NCBI GenBank assembly: GCA_048213135.1
Contig: PS015081.1
Location: 1 to 64,000 of the forward strand
Length of the DNA: 64,000 nucleotides
Direction: 5' to 3'
Source: Reclinomonas americana ATCC 50394
Taxonomy: Eukaryota > Jakobida > Jakobea > Jakobida
A program made the position numbers and the translations under genes. Below the pieces are notes generated by a model. The model was not told the origin of the DNA. It did no database searches and worked only from the letters and a program-made list of their open reading frames with translations. Every line of letters starts with the position of its first letter. Position 1 is the stretch's first letter. Of this stretch, positions 1-11,584 are shown piece after piece.

Positions 1-2
1 TG

Positions 3-4
<2 letters not shown>

Positions 5-68
<64 letters not shown>
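5..68. repeat. (GT)n microsatellite
   Basis: An almost perfect GT dinucleotide run of about 32 units, ending some 38 bp before the first start codon. It probably lies in the promoter or 5' UTR of the first RRM gene. Confidence 0.95.
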
Positions 69-70
<2 letters not shown>

Positions 71-105
71 ACGGCTGACAGGGGTGCGTTCTTCAGTGAT
101 AATCG

Positions 106-562
106 ATGATGGACGACCGCTCTCATCGCACTGTGTATGTCGGCAATGTGGCGTCGTGGATCACTGAGGAGAGCCTGGTCGCCTTCTTTGCGTCGTGTGG
201 TGCGGTGACCAATGTCAAGATGGGAGGGTGAGTAAGGGAGAGAAGGAGTGTGTCAATCAATCTCTCTGTGCATTGTGTCTTTGCTTGCATATGTGCACTC
301 TGCAGCTTTCTCTCTCTCTCTCTCTCACGCACACGCACAAGCACACACATACACACACGCACACGCATGCGTGCTGTCATTCGATCAATCTCTCTTACTT
401 TCAGTTGCTCTGTCTCTCTGCATCCACCTTCTCTGCATCCACCTTCTCTGCATGTGTGCTTTCTCTGCACTTGTTGCCTTGTCTCTCGTCCATCACATTC
501 TCTCATACTTGAGAGTTGCAGTCGTTGTCTGTGCATTCCTTGTTCCTCATTCAGCACACGCT

Positions 563-604
<42 letters not shown>

Positions 605-1583
605 NNNNNNNNNNNNNNNNNNNNNNNNNNNNNNNNNNNNNNNNNNNNNNNNNNNNNNNNNNNNNNNNNNNNNNNNNNNNNNNNNNNNNNNNNNNNNNNN
701 NNNNNNNNNNNNNNNNNNNNNNNNNNNNNNNNNNNNNNNNNNNNNNNNNNNNNNNNNNNNNNNNNNNNNNNNNNNNNNNNNNNNNNNNNNNNNNNNNNNN
801 NNNNNNNNNNNNNNNNNNNNNNNNNNNNNNNNNNNNNNNNNNNNNNNNNNNNNNNNNNNNNNNNNNNNNNNNNNNNNNNNNNNNNNNNNNNNNNNNNNNN
901 NNNNNNNNNNNNNNNNNNNNNNNNNNNNNNNNNNNNNNNNNNNNNNNNNNNNNNNNNNNNNNNNNNNNNNNNNNNNNNNNNNNNNNNNNNNNNNNNNNNN
1001 NNNNNNNNNNNNNNNNNNNNNNNNNNNNNNNNNNNNNNNNNNNNNNNNNNNNNNNNNNNNNNNNNNNNNNNNNNNNNNNNNNNNNNNNNNNNNNNNNNNN
1101 NNNNNNNNNNNNNNCTCTCTCTCTCTCTCTCCAGGCCCATGCACTGCAGTCATCTCCCTTCCCATTCCCATTCTTCACACATATGCTGCAGTCTTTCTTA
1201 TTCTCTCTGACCTCCTCTCCAAGCAACTCTCTCTCTCTGTGCTTCTACGTGCCTCTCCCTCTCTCTTTGAACCCTTGCAATGCATTCACCCTCCGCTCTT
1301 ATTCTCATGTCTCTCTCCCATCACATTATCTATGCATCCCTGTCTTCATTCCCTCTCATCTCACCCTCCACCCCCTCCCTCCCTCTCCAGCGACGCCGCC
1401 CACCCCTCCCGCTTCGGCTTTGTCGAGTTCTCCGACCCATCCTGCGCGGTCCTTGCCCAGCAGCTCGACGGCGTGACGCTGGGCGGGAAGCGACTGAAGG
1501 TGCAGGCGAGCAAGAGCGCCATTGCCCCGGTCGCAGTTGCGTCTCCTCAGATCCCTGCGCGCATCGTTTACTCGAATCCTTGA
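106..1583 (+). CDS. Small single-RRM protein, CID8-13-like
   Basis: Two exons, 106-227 and 1391-1583, joined in phase across a CT-rich intron (donor GTGAGT, acceptor CTCCAG) that contains a 510-base gap. They encode about 104 residues. The product is one RNA-recognition motif: RNP2 is TVYVGNV near residue 9 and RNP1 is RFGFVEF near residue 48, followed by LKVQASKSAIAP. That last segment matches the RVxxSKxAIAP boundary of plant CID8-13 and Vip1-type RRM proteins. The predicted role is single-stranded RNA binding; no catalytic domain is visible. ATG 106 is followed at once by a second ATG (109), so either could start. Its close relative is the next gene. An extra exon hidden in the gap cannot be excluded, but the phases fit without one. 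Confidence 0.75.
605..1114. other. Assembly gap inside a (TC)n intron
   Basis: 510 N flanked on both sides by pure TC repeats (about 569-604 and 1115-1130), so the missing sequence is probably the same microsatellite. Confidence 0.95.
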
Positions 1584-1677
1584 GCTGTGCAACCCTCCTT
1601 CCTGTCGCATTCCACTCTCCGTCTCTCATTCTGTCGATCATTTTGTTCTCTCATAGCCACTCACAACATCTCTCTCG

Positions 1678-1718
<41 letters not shown>

Positions 1719-1738
1719 NNNNNNNNNNNNNNNNNNNN

Positions 1739-1778
<40 letters not shown>

Positions 1779-1956
1779 CGAGACAATCACGCAGACGGAG
1801 AGACAAACAATAGACGAAGAGACAGTCTACAGCAAAGACACACAGACACTCGATCAGTGAGAGTGTGAGAGAGAGTGATACACACGCACTGAGAGACAGA
1901 CAGGCCATCGCTGCCTTCTTGATTGTTTGTATGTGCCTCTCTCTCACTCTCTCCCT

Positions 1957-1990
<34 letters not shown>

Positions 1991-2127
1991 TCTCTCTCTC
2001 TCTGACTGCCGGTGTGCCTGTATGCCTGCCTCTCTGTCTGTTCTCGGTCTGCCTCTTAATCTGTCACTCCCTCGGTTCGTTCATCAGCCTGCCATCCTGC
2101 CTGTCAACTGCGACCAATAGAAGTGCT
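1584..2127. repeat. Intergenic spacer with CT arm, N20, GA arm
   Basis: Spacer between the two RRM genes. A TC run (about 1680-1718), 20 N (1719-1738) and a GA run (1739-1774) make a perfect inverted dinucleotide repeat around the gap. A CA/CT-rich segment follows at 1930-2000. I see no coding exon, and the spacer must hold the 3' end of the first gene and the promoter of the second. Confidence 0.7.
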
Positions 2128-4534
2128 ATGCCAGTAAGTGCCGATCTTGACTCCCGTTTCGCAATGCAGATGGCACCACCGCCCATGTACGGCATGCCCA
2201 GACCGCAACAACCGCCATCGCATCGCGACGCGTCCCGTGCTGCCGCCGAAGCAGTCCTCATTCCGCGGACCATTTACGTCTCGCAGATTGATCGACAGGT
2301 CCGGCTGCCTTTCTTCACTTCACGTTTGCACATCACTTCTCACTCTGTCCTCGGCGTTGCAGCTGACCGAGACGCAGCTGAAGGAATTCTTTAGTGTGTG
2401 CGGTGTGGTGACCGAGTGTCGCATGTGTGGCGACATGGATCATCAGACGCGTTTCGCATTTGTCGAGTTTGAGACACCGGAGAAGGCCAAGTCCGCGCTT
2501 CACCTCAACGGTATTCAGCTCGGCACCTCGAAACTCAGGTGAGTTTGGTGACAAATCACTTGTCGCTCTCTCTTTCTCCCAGGTATCCTGTTCTCTTCAT
2601 CATTTCTTCACTCCATGCAGCTTTCTCGTCCCCATTGTGCTCATCTCTCTTCTTTCCCTGCGCATACTCTGTTACTACCAATTCTCTTGCGTTCCTCTCA
2701 CCGTGTTCTTTGTTTGTACTGCAGTTGTGCACATCTCTCTTCTCGTCTAGCCTCTCATCCTCACATGCATCGTGCGACTCTTCTCACCCATTGCTTCCTT
2801 GTGCACATTTTTCGTTCGCTCCTAGGATGAGTTGTGTCCCTCCACTCTCGCGCGTCGTCTCTTTCTCGCTCTCTGTGAATCCCGTCCTCTTTGCTTCCAA
2901 TCTCTCGCTCATCAATATCTCATCCTTCCAGCTCTCATTCGTGCATCTCTTCTCTCCTCTCTCTCTCACACACTCTCTCTCTCTCTTGCCTCTTTCCCTC
3001 CGCTCTCCCCTCCTCCCTGTCCCTCATTTCCCCTTCCACAGCATCGCCCCCTCCAAAAACGCCATCCTCACCTCCGTGTCCTCCCGCCGCGCCATGGAGA
3101 GCCTCCCCGACGAGAAGCGAGCGGCGGTCACACGCACCGTCTACGTCGGCGGTCTCGACTCGGGCATCACCGAGCACGAGCTGGCCGACTTTTTCGTGGC
3201 CAACGCCGGACCCGTCGCCAAGGTTGTCCTGGCCGGCGATCGAGTTGCGTGTGCCCACAGCCTTTCCTCATTATCATTTCCGCTGACCGCACCCCATAGT
3301 ACCACGACACCCGCTTCGGCTTTGTCGAGTTCCAGGACGAGAGAACGGCGGGCGGAGCGTGTCAATTGTCGGGCTCCTCCATTCGCGGTCGACCGATTCG
3401 GTGCGTGTGAACACGGCAGTCTCTCACGTCGCGTCGCAGCATGCACTCACCCTTGATGCCACGCAGTGTGAGCATGTCCAAATCGCCGATTCTCGTCGAC
3501 GGCTCCCAACGCGGCGTCGGTCAAGTGTACTACCCGGAAGGCGCGCCCGCTTACGGTGCTGCGCCGCCACACAATCCCTACGGGTACGCGACACCGCCCA
3601 GCGGAGCAGAGCTGGCCTCCGCCGCCAGCGCCGTGGCCGCGGCGGTGAATGCCAACNNNNNNNNNNNNNNNNNNNNNNNNNNNNNNNNNNNNNNNNNNNN
3701 NNNNNNNNNNNNNNNNNNNNNNNNNNNNNNNNNNNNNNNNNNNNNNNNNNNNNNNNNNNNNNNNNNNNNNNNNNNNNNNNNNNNNNNNNNNNNNNNNNNN
3801 NNNNNNNNNNNNNNNNNNNNNNNNNNNNNNNNNNNNNNNNNNNNNNNNNNNNNNNNNNNNNNNNNNNNNNNNNNNNNNNNNNNNNNNNNNNNNNNNNNNN
3901 NNNNNNNNNNNNNNNNNNNNNNNNNNNNNNNNNNNNNNNNNNNNNNNNNNNNNNNNNNNNNNNNNNNNNNNNNNNNNNNNNNNNNNNNNNNNNNNNNNNN
4001 NNNNNNNNNNNNNNNNNNNNNNNNNNNNNNNNNNNNNNNNNNNNNNNNNNNNNNNNNNNNNNNNNNNNNNNNNNNNNNNNNNNNNNNNNNNNNNNNNNNN
4101 NNNNNNNNNNNNNNNNNNNNNNNNNNNNNNNNNNNNNNNNNNNNNNNNNNNNNNNNNNNNNNNNNNNNNNNNNNNNNNNNNNNNNNNNNNNNNNNNNNNN
4201 NNNNNNNNNNNNNNNNNNNNNNNNNNNNNNNNNNNNNNNNNNNNNNNNNNNNNNNNNNNNNNNNNNNNNNNNNNNNNNNNNNNNNNNNNNNNNNNNNNNN
4301 NNNNNNNNNNNNNNNNNNNNNNNNNNNNNNNNNNNNATGGCGGCGGCGGCGGCGGCGTCCGGCAGCAGCTCCTCCTCGGCAGCAGTGCCCCCGCCGGAAT
4401 CCTCTGCGGCGGCGCCCGGTGTCGATGACGATGAGGATGGAGCGGTGGGAGAAACGTCGGGCAGCAAGCGGCGGCGACACGAGGAAGACGATGAGGAGGA
4501 GGAGCCGCCATTGAAGAGGCCGACACTCGAGTGA
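2128..4534 (+). CDS. Two-RRM protein of the plant CID8-13 type
   Basis: Exons 2128-2298, 2363-2538, 3042-3243, 3300-3400 and 3467-3656, then a gap, then 4337-4534. A Met-rich, Pro/Gln-rich N-terminus precedes RRM1 (RNP2 TIYVSQI, RNP1 RFAFVEF, ending SKLSIAPSKNAI) and RRM2 (RNP2 TVYVGGL, RNP1 RFGFVEF, ending PIRVSMSKSPI). The spacing and the two xxSKxxI boundary motifs are those of plant CID8-CID13 proteins, which carry two RRMs and bind poly(A)-binding protein through a PAM2 motif. I did not find a PAM2 motif in the readable part. The tail is Ala/Ser-rich and then strongly acidic with a basic KRRRH cluster that could be a nuclear localisation signal. The tail lies in a different frame from exon 5 across the N run, so the gap contains an intron or its length is only nominal. 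Inferred role: mRNA binding. Confidence 0.8.
3657..4336. other. Assembly gap inside the two-RRM gene
   Basis: 680 N between the Ala-rich linker (ending NAN) and the Ala/Ser tail. GCG-type trinucleotide runs border it on the right, so the missing part is likely GC-rich low-complexity coding sequence. Confidence 0.9.
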
Positions 4535-7087
4535 GGTGTGTGTGTGTGTGAAGTCTGCTCTCTTGTCTCTATCTCGCAGCTTGTTTGTTCTCTCTTCTCT
4601 CTCATACAGACTTTCTCAGTTTCGCTCTCAGTGCGCTTTGTCTTTCTCTTCTTATTCTCAAGATTGCCGTGGAGAAACTCTATTGCTTCTTTTTCTTCTT
4701 CTCTCTCTCACACACATACACTCTCTCTGTCTCTCTCACTCTCTCTTAGTCTGCCCGCTACTTACCTCGCTCTCTCACTCTATCTCTTTTCCTTTCTTTC
4801 TCTGGTTTTCTCATCTCCCATCTCTCTCTTGCTCTCACTGTATGCTCTCTCCATTTGTTCCTCATTCTTCCTTCGTCTTTTTCTTCTCCGCCTTCTTCTT
4901 CTTCTCTCTCTCACTTGCTCTCACTCATGTTCTCTCCATTTGTTTCCGCACTCTTTCTTCGTCTTTTTCTTCTCCTCTCTCTCTCTCTCACTTGCTCTCA
5001 CTGTATGTTCTCACAAGTTGTCTCATCACTATTTCTTCGACTTATTTTCTTCTTCGGCTTCTTCTTTCTCTCTCGCACGCACGCTCTCCCTCCTGTCTCG
5101 CATTATGTCCCTGGCAAACTCTCTATGTCTTTCTCTCTCGTCACTCCCACTCAATACTGCTCTCTATATGTTCTCCCCCTTTGTCTTCTCGCTGTCCTTC
5201 TTCTACTACTTCTTCTTCTTCTCAATCTCTCTCTCTCTCTGTTTATCTCTCTTCTCCCTCCCCCCTTTCCGTTCTCCCCCCTTCTCCTTCTCACTTCCCC
5301 CTTCTCCCTCCCAGCAGACCACGGACTGCCCCACCACTGACGGTACGTGTAATCCCCCTCCCCCCACGCGCTTATCTCGTCGAAACAAAACGCACTTGTC
5401 CACTCCCCCCCCCTTCCATATATGTCTCGCTCTGTGTCTGTGCCACGCGACCAGTCCCACCCCACCCAAACAATCTTCCACACGCAACAACTACAACTGA
5501 CGCCACCACACGCAACAACCACCACAACCACTACCACCCATCATCCACCCACCCACCCATCACCCACACCACACGCGTACGTGTATGCATCGTTTGGCGG
5601 TGTGCGTGAGGGACAGTAGAAAAAAACAATCATTTGTATTCAGTGAACAGAAAACCTTGCATGTGCAGCAATCACAGTCTGTTGAAGAAGCGACCTCGCA
5701 CATGCTTTCATGCATCGCATGAACTGTTTGTTGAGTAAGAGAGAATTGTGCATGGTGATCCCTACAGAGTCAGCACCATTTGCATTCAGCGATCATGCCG
5801 AACAGACAACACGAGACTTGTTGCTGGTACTCATTGTTGTGCACGGAACAGGGAAGTTTCTAGCATCATCTCACAGTCGCAGAGAAACCCGGTCTCTTGT
5901 CGCTCATTCTGTTGCAGCCATTCAGTATAGAGTGCCTTGCCTCATTCGCTATCGCAGCGAGATTGGGTACATATTCTTCGACAAAGAGCAGCGTTACTTT
6001 CTTTGCTCAACGCTCTCCTCCCCTTGTCTTCCCACTGGGCCTTTCCTCGAGCTCTTGTCGTCCACTCTTTCCTCTTGTCTTTACTCTAGATCTCTCTTCA
6101 CCTCTTCTGCACCCCTCTCTTCCACCTTCCTCCTGTCTCCCCCATCCCTTCCCCTTCTGTCTCCTCCCCTTTCTCCCCTTTCCTCCTTTTGCTCAACGCT
6201 CTCCCCTTTCGTTACCCCTTGTCTTTCCACTGTGTCTATCCTCGAGCTCTTGTTCTCCTTTCTTTCCTGTCTTTACTTTCTCTTCGCCTCTGCTCCACCG
6301 CCTCTCGTCCTCCTTCCTCCTGTCCCTTCTGTCTTCCCTCTTGCCTTCCCCATTGCAGCCCACTCTCAATTTCTCTCTTTCACCTTGCTCTTTCCCCATG
6401 CTGTCCTCCATTCTTCTTCCCCCTCGCTGCGCGCCTTGCTCTTCTTTCTTGACTTCACGTTCTGTCTCCTTCTGCAGTCTCCCCCTTCTGTCTTCCCACT
6501 GGGCCTTTCCTCGAGCTCTTGTCGTCCTTTCTTTCCTCCTGTCTTTACTTTCTCTTCACCTCTTCTCCACCCCTCTCTTCCACCTTCCTCCGTTCCCCCA
6601 TCTCTTCCCCTTCTGTCTTCTCCCCTTTCTCCCCTTTCCTCCTTTTGCCCAACGCTCTCCCTTTCGTTACCCCTGGACGTCCACCTGTCTTTCCTCTTGT
6701 CTTCCCTCTCTTTGACCACCCCAGCATCCGTCCATCGCCAGTACAAAACGACGAGGGATTGATCGTATCAAGAAACAATCGGGCACGCTCCGAGAAACTG
6801 TTCCATCTCTCACTCCACAACCACCCTGTCAGCAGCTTGCTTCCGACTTGACCCTTTTGCATCTTCAACACGACTTCCGTCTCACTCGCTACCTTACTTC
6901 ACTTGTCTCTCTCCCGCTCTTCCCTTCCCCCTCCCCTTCCCTCTCCCCCTCCCCTTCCCTCTCCCCCTCCCCCTTCTCCCTTCTCCCCTCCCCTTCCCCC
7001 CCATCCTATTCCATTAACACATTCATTGTTCTTCTCAAAATTATTTTCCCGTCAAATTCCCCCCATCTCTCCCCCTTTCACCCCCTT
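4535..7087. other. CT-rich spacer, no gene seen
   Basis: About 2.5 kb between convergent genes. It is nearly all pyrimidine on the + strand, apart from a more balanced stretch at 5600-6000 rich in stop codons. The long open frames here are the expected by-product of CT repeats (Ser/Leu/Phe/Pro only) and carry no domain. It must hold the 3' UTR of the RRM gene. Confidence 0.7.
5999..6690. repeat. Three degenerate direct repeats in CT-rich spacer
   Basis: A block of about 190 bp starting TTGCTCAACGCTCTCC and containing CACTGGGCCTTTCCTCGAGC occurs at about 5999-6195. A shortened copy lies at about 6188-6310, and a near full copy at about 6480-6670. Shared anchors are CTCGAGCTCTTGT, CACCCCTCTCTTCCACCTTCC and the TTTTGCxCAACGCTCTCC end. 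Confidence 0.75.
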
Positions 7088-7382
7088 NNNNNNNNNNNNN
7101 NNNNNNNNNNNNNNNNNNNNNNNNNNNNNNNNNNNNNNNNNNNNNNNNNNNNNNNNNNNNNNNNNNNNNNNNNNNNNNNNNNNNNNNNNNNNNNNNNNNN
7201 NNNNNNNNNNNNNNNNNNNNNNNNNNNNNNNNNNNNNNNNNNNNNNNNNNNNNNNNNNNNNNNNNNNNNNNNNNNNNNNNNNNNNNNNNNNNNNNNNNNN
7301 NNNNNNNNNNNNNNNNNNNNNNNNNNNNNNNNNNNNNNNNNNNNNNNNNNNNNNNNNNNNNNNNNNNNNNNNNNNNNNNNNN
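7088..7382. other. Assembly gap at the 3' end of the MPS1 gene
   Basis: 295 N. The kinase reading frame (minus strand) runs into it from the right. On the left side only purine/pyrimidine-rich sequence is visible, so the stop codon probably lies in the gap. Confidence 0.85.
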
Positions 7383-10300
7383 TCGTGGGGCTCGCGGAGG
7401 AGGAGGAGCGCGCGCGGCAGCAGGCGGTGGCGGTGCGACGGCGACCGTCGGCTCGTCGACATCCACCGTCTCCAGCCCCAACACTGTGGGGTCGTCGGGG
7501 GAGACTGTCGACGACGACGACGTCGTGGGAGGAGGCATCGGCGCACCACCACCACCACCATTCACACCGCGGCGCAAGTGTTGGAGGATAATCGACGGCT
7601 CGGCGCCCGTGTGCGTCGCCAGGTCGCGGGCGATGCGCTCCACGTCGGCGACCGACAGTGAAATCGCCGCACCTCCTTGGTGATCTTCGGCAGTGGCGAC
7701 AGTGGTAACAGCTGGTGCTGGTGGCGGTGCTGGTGGTGGTGCCGCAGGACGCAAGAATGGGTGCTCCAGCAGGTCACCCGTCAGTGGTCTCCGTGTCGGA
7801 TCGCGTTGCAGGCAACTGTCGACACAGTATGAGTGAGTGATAGCACCATGCAAGCGTCTTCACGAAAGAGCACCCACCGCTCCAGCACGTCCTTGAGATC
7901 GGGATTGTTGCAGTCGGGAATTGTGATTTTCAGGTTGGGATTGGAGAGCATCTGTAGTTTTTGCACAATCGACAAGTGGTGCAGCGGTGGACGACCAAAC
8001 ACCATCTGGTACAGAATGCAGCCCATGGACCAAATGTCGGAGGCTCGGCCGAGCTGTGTGTGCGTCACTCGCGAGTCAGAAAAAACACAACATCTTCAGC
8101 GACAAGGGAAAATCACCGACCTTCATGCACGGGCCCTGACCGCGTCCCTTTGCCGTGTCGACAAAGGCCTCGGGCGACATGTAGTTCAGCGTGCCGACCT
8201 GTGTATCGCGCATAATGTTCGTGGTGTCGCCCTGGATGGCCTTGGCGATGCCAAAGTCGATGAGCTTGACCTTGCCCTTGACGAGCATGAAATTGGCCGG
8301 CTTCAAGTCGCCGTGCACAATGCCACGCTCGTGAATCGACTGCACGGCCTTGAGCATGCCGTGCCAGAATGAACGCAGAATGGTGCCATCGAGGCCGCTC
8401 TCCTGCTCCTCGTGCAAGCGGTGGTTCAGGTCGATTTCACCGCACTCCATCACCTGGCAAAGAAGATGGCGTGTTCAGCACAGTGTAGATAATGGACTGA
8501 TGGTTGCGGTGACTGCAACAAACCATGTACAGCACTTTCTGCTCATAGTTGACCTCCGAGTCAATGAGTTGCACGACAAATTTGAGGCCGTGCAGACTCT
8601 GCAGCAACGCAATCTCGTTGACAAACGAGGCGATCGTATCCTCGTCCAGGCCGTTGAGGGAGACCTTCTTGAGCGCGTAGATTTCGTAGCTGTCGCTCAG
8701 CACCTGGAACACCTTGGAGCTCCCGCCACGTCCAATCATCTTCAGCTTGCGATAGGGGACTCCATTCACAGTGACCATGTTCTCGCCGTCGAATGCTGCC
8801 ACCGATTTGGAGGGTGCCGCTTGTGGTTTGGCGGCCTGCTGCTGCGTGCGGGTGAGAATCACCAAAAAGCATTGCACTGAAGAGGCTATACAAACCTTGT
8901 TGCTGCTCGACGGAGTTGCGCGCGGCTGCTGCTGCGGTTGCGGCGGCGGCTGTGCTGCTGGTGTGGGCACGCTGGCGCGGAAGAGCACCTTCCTCGGCGG
9001 CGACGAAGAAGGTGCGGCCGGCTTGGGCGTCTCCGCCACTGGCCGCACAGGTGCTAGTACGACTGGCGCAGGAGCGACAAACACAGGCGGAGGTGGCGCC
9101 GCTGCTGGCTGTGGCGGCAGTTGTACTGGCTGCGCAGGCTGGACGACCACAGTCGGCGCATCATCCAACGACGACGACGGCAATGACTTCTCCGGCTCTT
9201 TCCCGACTGTGGGCTTGACCGTCGGCACCACCACAGTCGCCTCGTCGTCGTCGCCGTCGACGGGCTCCGCAGTGGCCGCCGGCGTCACGCGCTTGGCCGA
9301 CCCGAGGCTGGCCAGCAGGCCACCGCGCGCCCGCTTCTGTGCCGCCGCCGTCCGGCTGGCAGCGCCAGTGGGTCGCGAGAACACCACGGTCGAGTCGCCT
9401 TCTACCGGTGCCGCAGTTGCTGTAGCAGCGGGTGGCGGTGGTGCAGTGGCTCGTGGTCGCGGTGGTCCCATGGGTGGCGGCTTGGCAAACACTACTGCGG
9501 GAGCCGGTGGAGGTATGACGGCAGTCGGCTCGTCGGCGTCCGCAAACACGGCCACAGCAGCAGCCGGAGGAGTCGGGGTCACCACCTGCTTCGGGGTTCG
9601 TGTCACCACTGTCGGTTCGTCGTCGTCGTCGACATGCGCGGCGGGTGTGGTGACGGTGGTCGTGGTGGTGGTGGCTGCGCCGGAGAGTGATTTTGGTGTT
9701 GTGTTGAAGGAGATGACGGTCGGCTCCTCGCTCATCGAAGCATCCCGAGATGGCGTAGCGAGACCGCCGGCCACCGTGGGCGTGGACATGAGGCCCGGCA
9801 TCGGCGATACCAGCGGTGTCATCTGGAACGGTGCCGGCACGTCGGCGTCTGCCGCCGGAGTCTGTAGATCCTCCGGCAGACCGCAAATGGTGGTGTCGTC
9901 TACGGTGGCGTCAATGGCCGAGGACGACGAGGTGCGCGAAGAGGAGCAGGTGGAGATTGATGTGGCGCTGGGGTCGTCAGCAAGACGTGCCAGCACTTCC
10001 TCGGCCTCCGATTCGGTGAGACCGTGGCCCTTGCGGAACTGCTTGGTCCATTTCTCCAGTCGGCCTGGCAAGGGGGGCATGATGAGACTTTTGGAAATTA
10101 GGTGGGCGAGTGGGAGGGGGGAGAGTGAGGGAGAACCATTGTCACGCTCAAACGAGCCCCACTCGTTGAAAAAATGAGTCGAATGCCGTCCCACGCCCGA
10201 CAGGAACATGGCCTCGAATGAATCGTGACCGGCGTCGTAGCTGTTGTGGTGTAAGAATGGCGAGTGTGGACAGCAAGACAGATGCACAAAAGAGACGCGC

Positions 10301-11584
10301 CTTGAGTGTGCCGTCAGTCGTGCATTCAGAATGCGCGCCGTGATGTAGTCGTCGTGACTGCGCAGTGTGCGATCGGCGTCTTCCAGCTTGCGCAGAGTCT
10401 CCATCGAGTTCTTGAAGAAGATACGCAGATGATGTGCATTCTCGCGCGAGTAGTGGTCGTAGGCGGTCTGCATAGTGGGATGAGCACACAGACACAAAGC
10501 CATTCGCAGACAAGGGCAGGCACTTTCACACTCATTCACTCATTCACTTGCTGGCGTATTCACTTGCTCACTTACGGACTCAATTCGATCGTTTTTTTCT
10601 ATCTCACTCAATTGCTCACCACACGCGGTTCTCTCTCATTGCCTCTATTTCTCTCTTTCTCTGCGCACACTCGCTCGCCCACTTACGTACTCACTGCATG
10701 CACACTTCTTTTCTCTCTCTCTCACTGCACTTACAAATACACGGTGTCTCTCACTCTCATATACAAAGCCACGCCCTCACTCACGTACTCACTGCAATCA
10801 CTTTCTTTTCTATCTCACTCAATTGCTCACCACACGCAGTTCTCTCTCTTTGCCTCTATTTCTCTCTTTCTCTGCGCACACCCACTAACACTCACACTCA
10901 CTGCCTCACTCGCTCACTCACTCACTCACTCACTCACTCACTCGCGTACTCTCCTTTTCTCTCTCACTCAATTGCTCACTCACTCGTGTCATCCCTGCCT
11001 CATTCACTCAACTCACTCACACGTGGTTTTCTTTCTCTCTCTCTCTGACACACACGCTCACGCTCACATGCTCACTTGCTCTCCTTTTCTCTCTCACACT
11101 CACTCGCTCACTCACGTACTCCCTTCATGCACTCCTCTTTTCTCTCTCACTCATTTAGTCACTCACTCACTTCGTCTCCTTATTCATCGCGCTCACGAAG
11201 ACATATTTTTCTCTCGCACGCTCACTCCACGTCCTCACACTCTCACTTGGCATACCCTCACTCTCCTTTTCTCTCTCACTCTTTTACTCACCCGTTCACT
11301 TCGTCTCTCGCTCACTCACTACACTTACTAATTCACGGTTCTCTCTCTTCCTCTCTCACACGCAGCCACACAGACATCCTCACTAGTCACCACTGGCCTT
11401 CTCTTCTTCTCTTTCACTCGCACTCTCTCTCTCTCTTCTCTTCACTCCCGCTTCACACACATACCTGCAACACAGCACGCCACGCCGCAAGGTCGTTGGC
11501 CTCGCGCGCCACTCGATACTGTTCTCGCATGTGCGAGAGGCCGACAAGCTTCAGCAATTCCATGCCACTCGACTTGCGCTTTTG
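7383..11584 (-). CDS. TTK: MPS1/TTK dual-specificity checkpoint kinase, 5' and 3' incomplete
   Basis: Exons in transcript order: 11465-11584, 10301-10467, 10137-10240, 8896-10064, 8524-8841, 8121-8453, 7878-8053 and 7815 into the gap, about 940 residues. The kinase domain shows the glycine loop ([12 protein letters not shown]), the lysine in YALKKVSL, a catalytic loop HGDLKPANF (non-RD, as in TTK), [10 protein letters not shown], and the TTK-like activation segment [26 protein letters not shown] and a C-terminal RDPTRRP follow. The family acts at kinetochores in the spindle assembly checkpoint. Upstream lies a helical N-terminus, then a long Pro/Ala/Thr linker with repeated acidic-x-Thr motifs. 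A further tail rich in proline follows the kinase. The intron at 10241-10300 seems to use a GC donor. The true start is unresolved: frames near 12191-12354 are possible, but a gap intervenes. Confidence 0.9.
10606..10945. repeat. Direct repeat and (CACT)n run in the large MPS1 intron
   Basis: A block of about 65 bp starting ACTCAATTGCTCACCACACG and ending CTCTGCGCACAC is present at about 10606-10670 and again at about 10816-10882. It is followed by a CACT tetranucleotide run at about 10905-10942. All of this lies in the 1-kb intron between the first two readable exons of the kinase gene, which is CT-rich throughout (10468-11464). Confidence 0.85.

Noticed and set aside
106-4534. A single three-RRM gene
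   Set aside because: The first RRM ends in an in-frame stop at 1583 after a normal C-terminal extension, and the second coding start has its own ATG; no splice site bypassing the stop was found.
5710-6762. 350-residue Ser/Leu/Pro open frame
   Set aside because: Pure CT-rich composition, no domain, and equal-length frames overlap it in the other registers.
10306-11331. 341-residue + strand open frame over the kinase intron
   Set aside because: Consists of translated CACT/CTCT repeats and partly overlaps real minus-strand kinase exons.
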